Translations under genes and position numbers: made by a program
In this document: positions 62,918 to 64,000 of the stretch, one piece after another
How positions within the stretch are numbered: the first letter of the stretch is position 1
Layout: the number at the start of each line of letters is the position of its first letter
Notes under the pieces: generated by a model
The model's database searches: none
What the model was told of the DNA's origin: nothing
What the model saw: only the letters and a program-made list of their open reading frames with translations
From: Dryas octopetala
Taxonomy: Eukaryota; Streptophyta; Magnoliopsida; Rosales; Rosaceae
Assembly (NCBI GenBank): GCA_963921425.1
Contig: OY992836.1
Location: forward strand, 17,377,614 to 17,441,613
Length of the DNA stretch: 64,000 nucleotides
Reading direction: 5' to 3'

Positions 62918-63673
62918 ATGCCCCTTAATACTAATTGCATGTTGTGGAACCCAAATGAACGGCAAATTCCAGAGTCTTTATCCAAGGATGTAAGCTTCAC
63001 GCCGCAACTTCATCATGATGCAAAGCATTTAGGACTTCAAGTACAACAAGAGCAGGGATCATCCACAGCACAATCTATTGGTCAATCTCAAGATCAAAGC
63101 AATTCATCAGAATCTGGTATTTATACTCCTGGTATTATGATCTTATCATAATATTATTCTGGTATACAATTTTATTTGGTATCAGACTTCAAGAGTGCAC
63201 TGGTATAATGATGAAATTTTTTTCTTATATGTCCTAAGAAGTGAAATTTCTGAAGACTGAGAGCCATTTATACTGAACCCTTACAAATTTGTCATATGAT
63301 ACATGCTCGATACTCATATCAGATATGCTTACCACTATAACATTCTTTGTTCCCCTTGTCTTCTTGTGCTTGTTGAGTTTGAATTAGTTGTTCCCCATGC
63401 ACCCAGGTGAAGATGAAATATGTGGCAAGGGAGTTGAAGGGAAAATGAAGCCAGTTTTCTTGCTGAGTAATAATCTAGATCTCATGTCGAATCCTTCTCA
63501 AGTTGGTTACAACAATTTAGCGGTAGGTTGTTCTGTTATACCCAGAATTTAACTTGTTAGATGGTTGTTAATTTATGCTGTTCCTTCCTTACACCTGACA
63601 GGGTCGCGTACCATATCCTTATGCTGATCCTTACTATGGTGGGTTCTTGACTGCATATGGACCTCAGGCTATG
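62918..63673 (+). CDS. NF-YA: Nuclear factor Y subunit A (NF-YA), 5' coding exons, cut by window edge
   Basis: Exons in view: 62918-63116, 63407-63522, 63602-63673, with GT-AG borders and consistent phase, encoding the first 129 residues. The ATG at 62918 is the first in its exon (exon acceptor at 62842/62843). The reading frame is open upstream, but no earlier ATG occurs. Motifs: MPLNTNCMLWNPN start, Gln/Ser-rich region (QVQQEQGSSTAQSIGQSQ), and GRVPYPYADPYYGGFLTAYG, the conserved block that precedes the core in many NF-YA proteins. The CBFB/NF-YA DNA-binding domain lies beyond the edge, as would any miR169 site in the 3' UTR. NF-YA binds CCAAT boxes with NF-YB/NF-YC. Subgroup is uncertain. 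Confidence 0.8.
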
Positions 63674-64000
63674 GTAAGTTTTCTTGAGTACATTGTTTTC
63701 CTTTACCAATGATATGTGGACTGTAGCTACAATGCTACCCCTACTCCCTTATATCTAGAAGCAATTACTTGTAAGTAGGAGTCTCTAATTTGCAAAAATG
63801 TGTTGTACCATAATCATTCACATTATTGTGCCAAAGGGGATGCAGCTAATTATTTTTAACTTTATGAGATGAATTAATATTCTACCATTGTGCGTCTCGT
63901 TGGAGAAACAATTTTTTTTTTTTGTCCACTTTATGATTTGAACACCTCCATTTAGATTATACTTATTAGTTTTTCATAATTTCTTTTGATTGTCTCTACT

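Overview
This window is nuclear DNA of a flowering plant, almost certainly a eudicot and possibly a woody Rosaceae such as Prunus (that last guess rests only on the style of the repeats). Genes are split by GT-AG introns, intergenic DNA is AT-rich, and many nested transposons are present. Apart from one retrotransposon pol and one intronless F-box gene, long ORFs make sense only as exons, so coding entries below give hand-placed exon joins, each checked for reading phase across every junction.

Layout, left to right. 1-2705: the 5' part of a mechanosensitive channel gene (MSL10-like, minus strand, running off the left edge), then relics of at least one more tandem unit, one holding a MITE with a clean target duplication. 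3507-8129: a Copia retrotransposon with identical LTRs and intact pol but no gag. 8504-12010: a complete five-exon MSL10-like gene. 15459-16040: an ATL-type RING-H2 gene. 17027-19160: VPS2.1 (ESCRT-III). 22287-23411: a BIG GRAIN 1-like gene. 24419-26537: two inverted-repeat MITEs. 27032-30807: a BREVIS RADIX family gene. 32434-33554: a 1.1-kb fold-back element. 34866-37467: a probable hAT element containing a MULE-like element that carries a piece of a PRP28/RH21 RNA helicase gene. 38574-42873: PDAT1. 44385-45602: an F-box gene. 47352-50137: RPT3 (26S proteasome). 50388-57160: a second MULE-like element followed by a decayed L1-type LINE. 58387-58867: a third copy of the same MULE-like family. 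59181-60615: a hAT element with an exact 8-bp target duplication. 62918 to the right edge: the 5' coding exons of an NF-YA transcription factor gene.

The host genes are unrelated single-copy functions (mechanosensing, ubiquitin ligation, endosomal sorting, growth control, triacylglycerol synthesis, proteasome, transcription). They are not co-regulated as a unit; only the MSL copies form a local family. The most interesting material is in the mobile DNA: a gag-less Copia whose gag position is taken by a GC-rich block ending in a 25-nt A run, a three-member family of MULE-like elements defined by internal AGTCACAACT motifs and exact 9-bp target duplications, and the helicase gene fragment carried by one of them.
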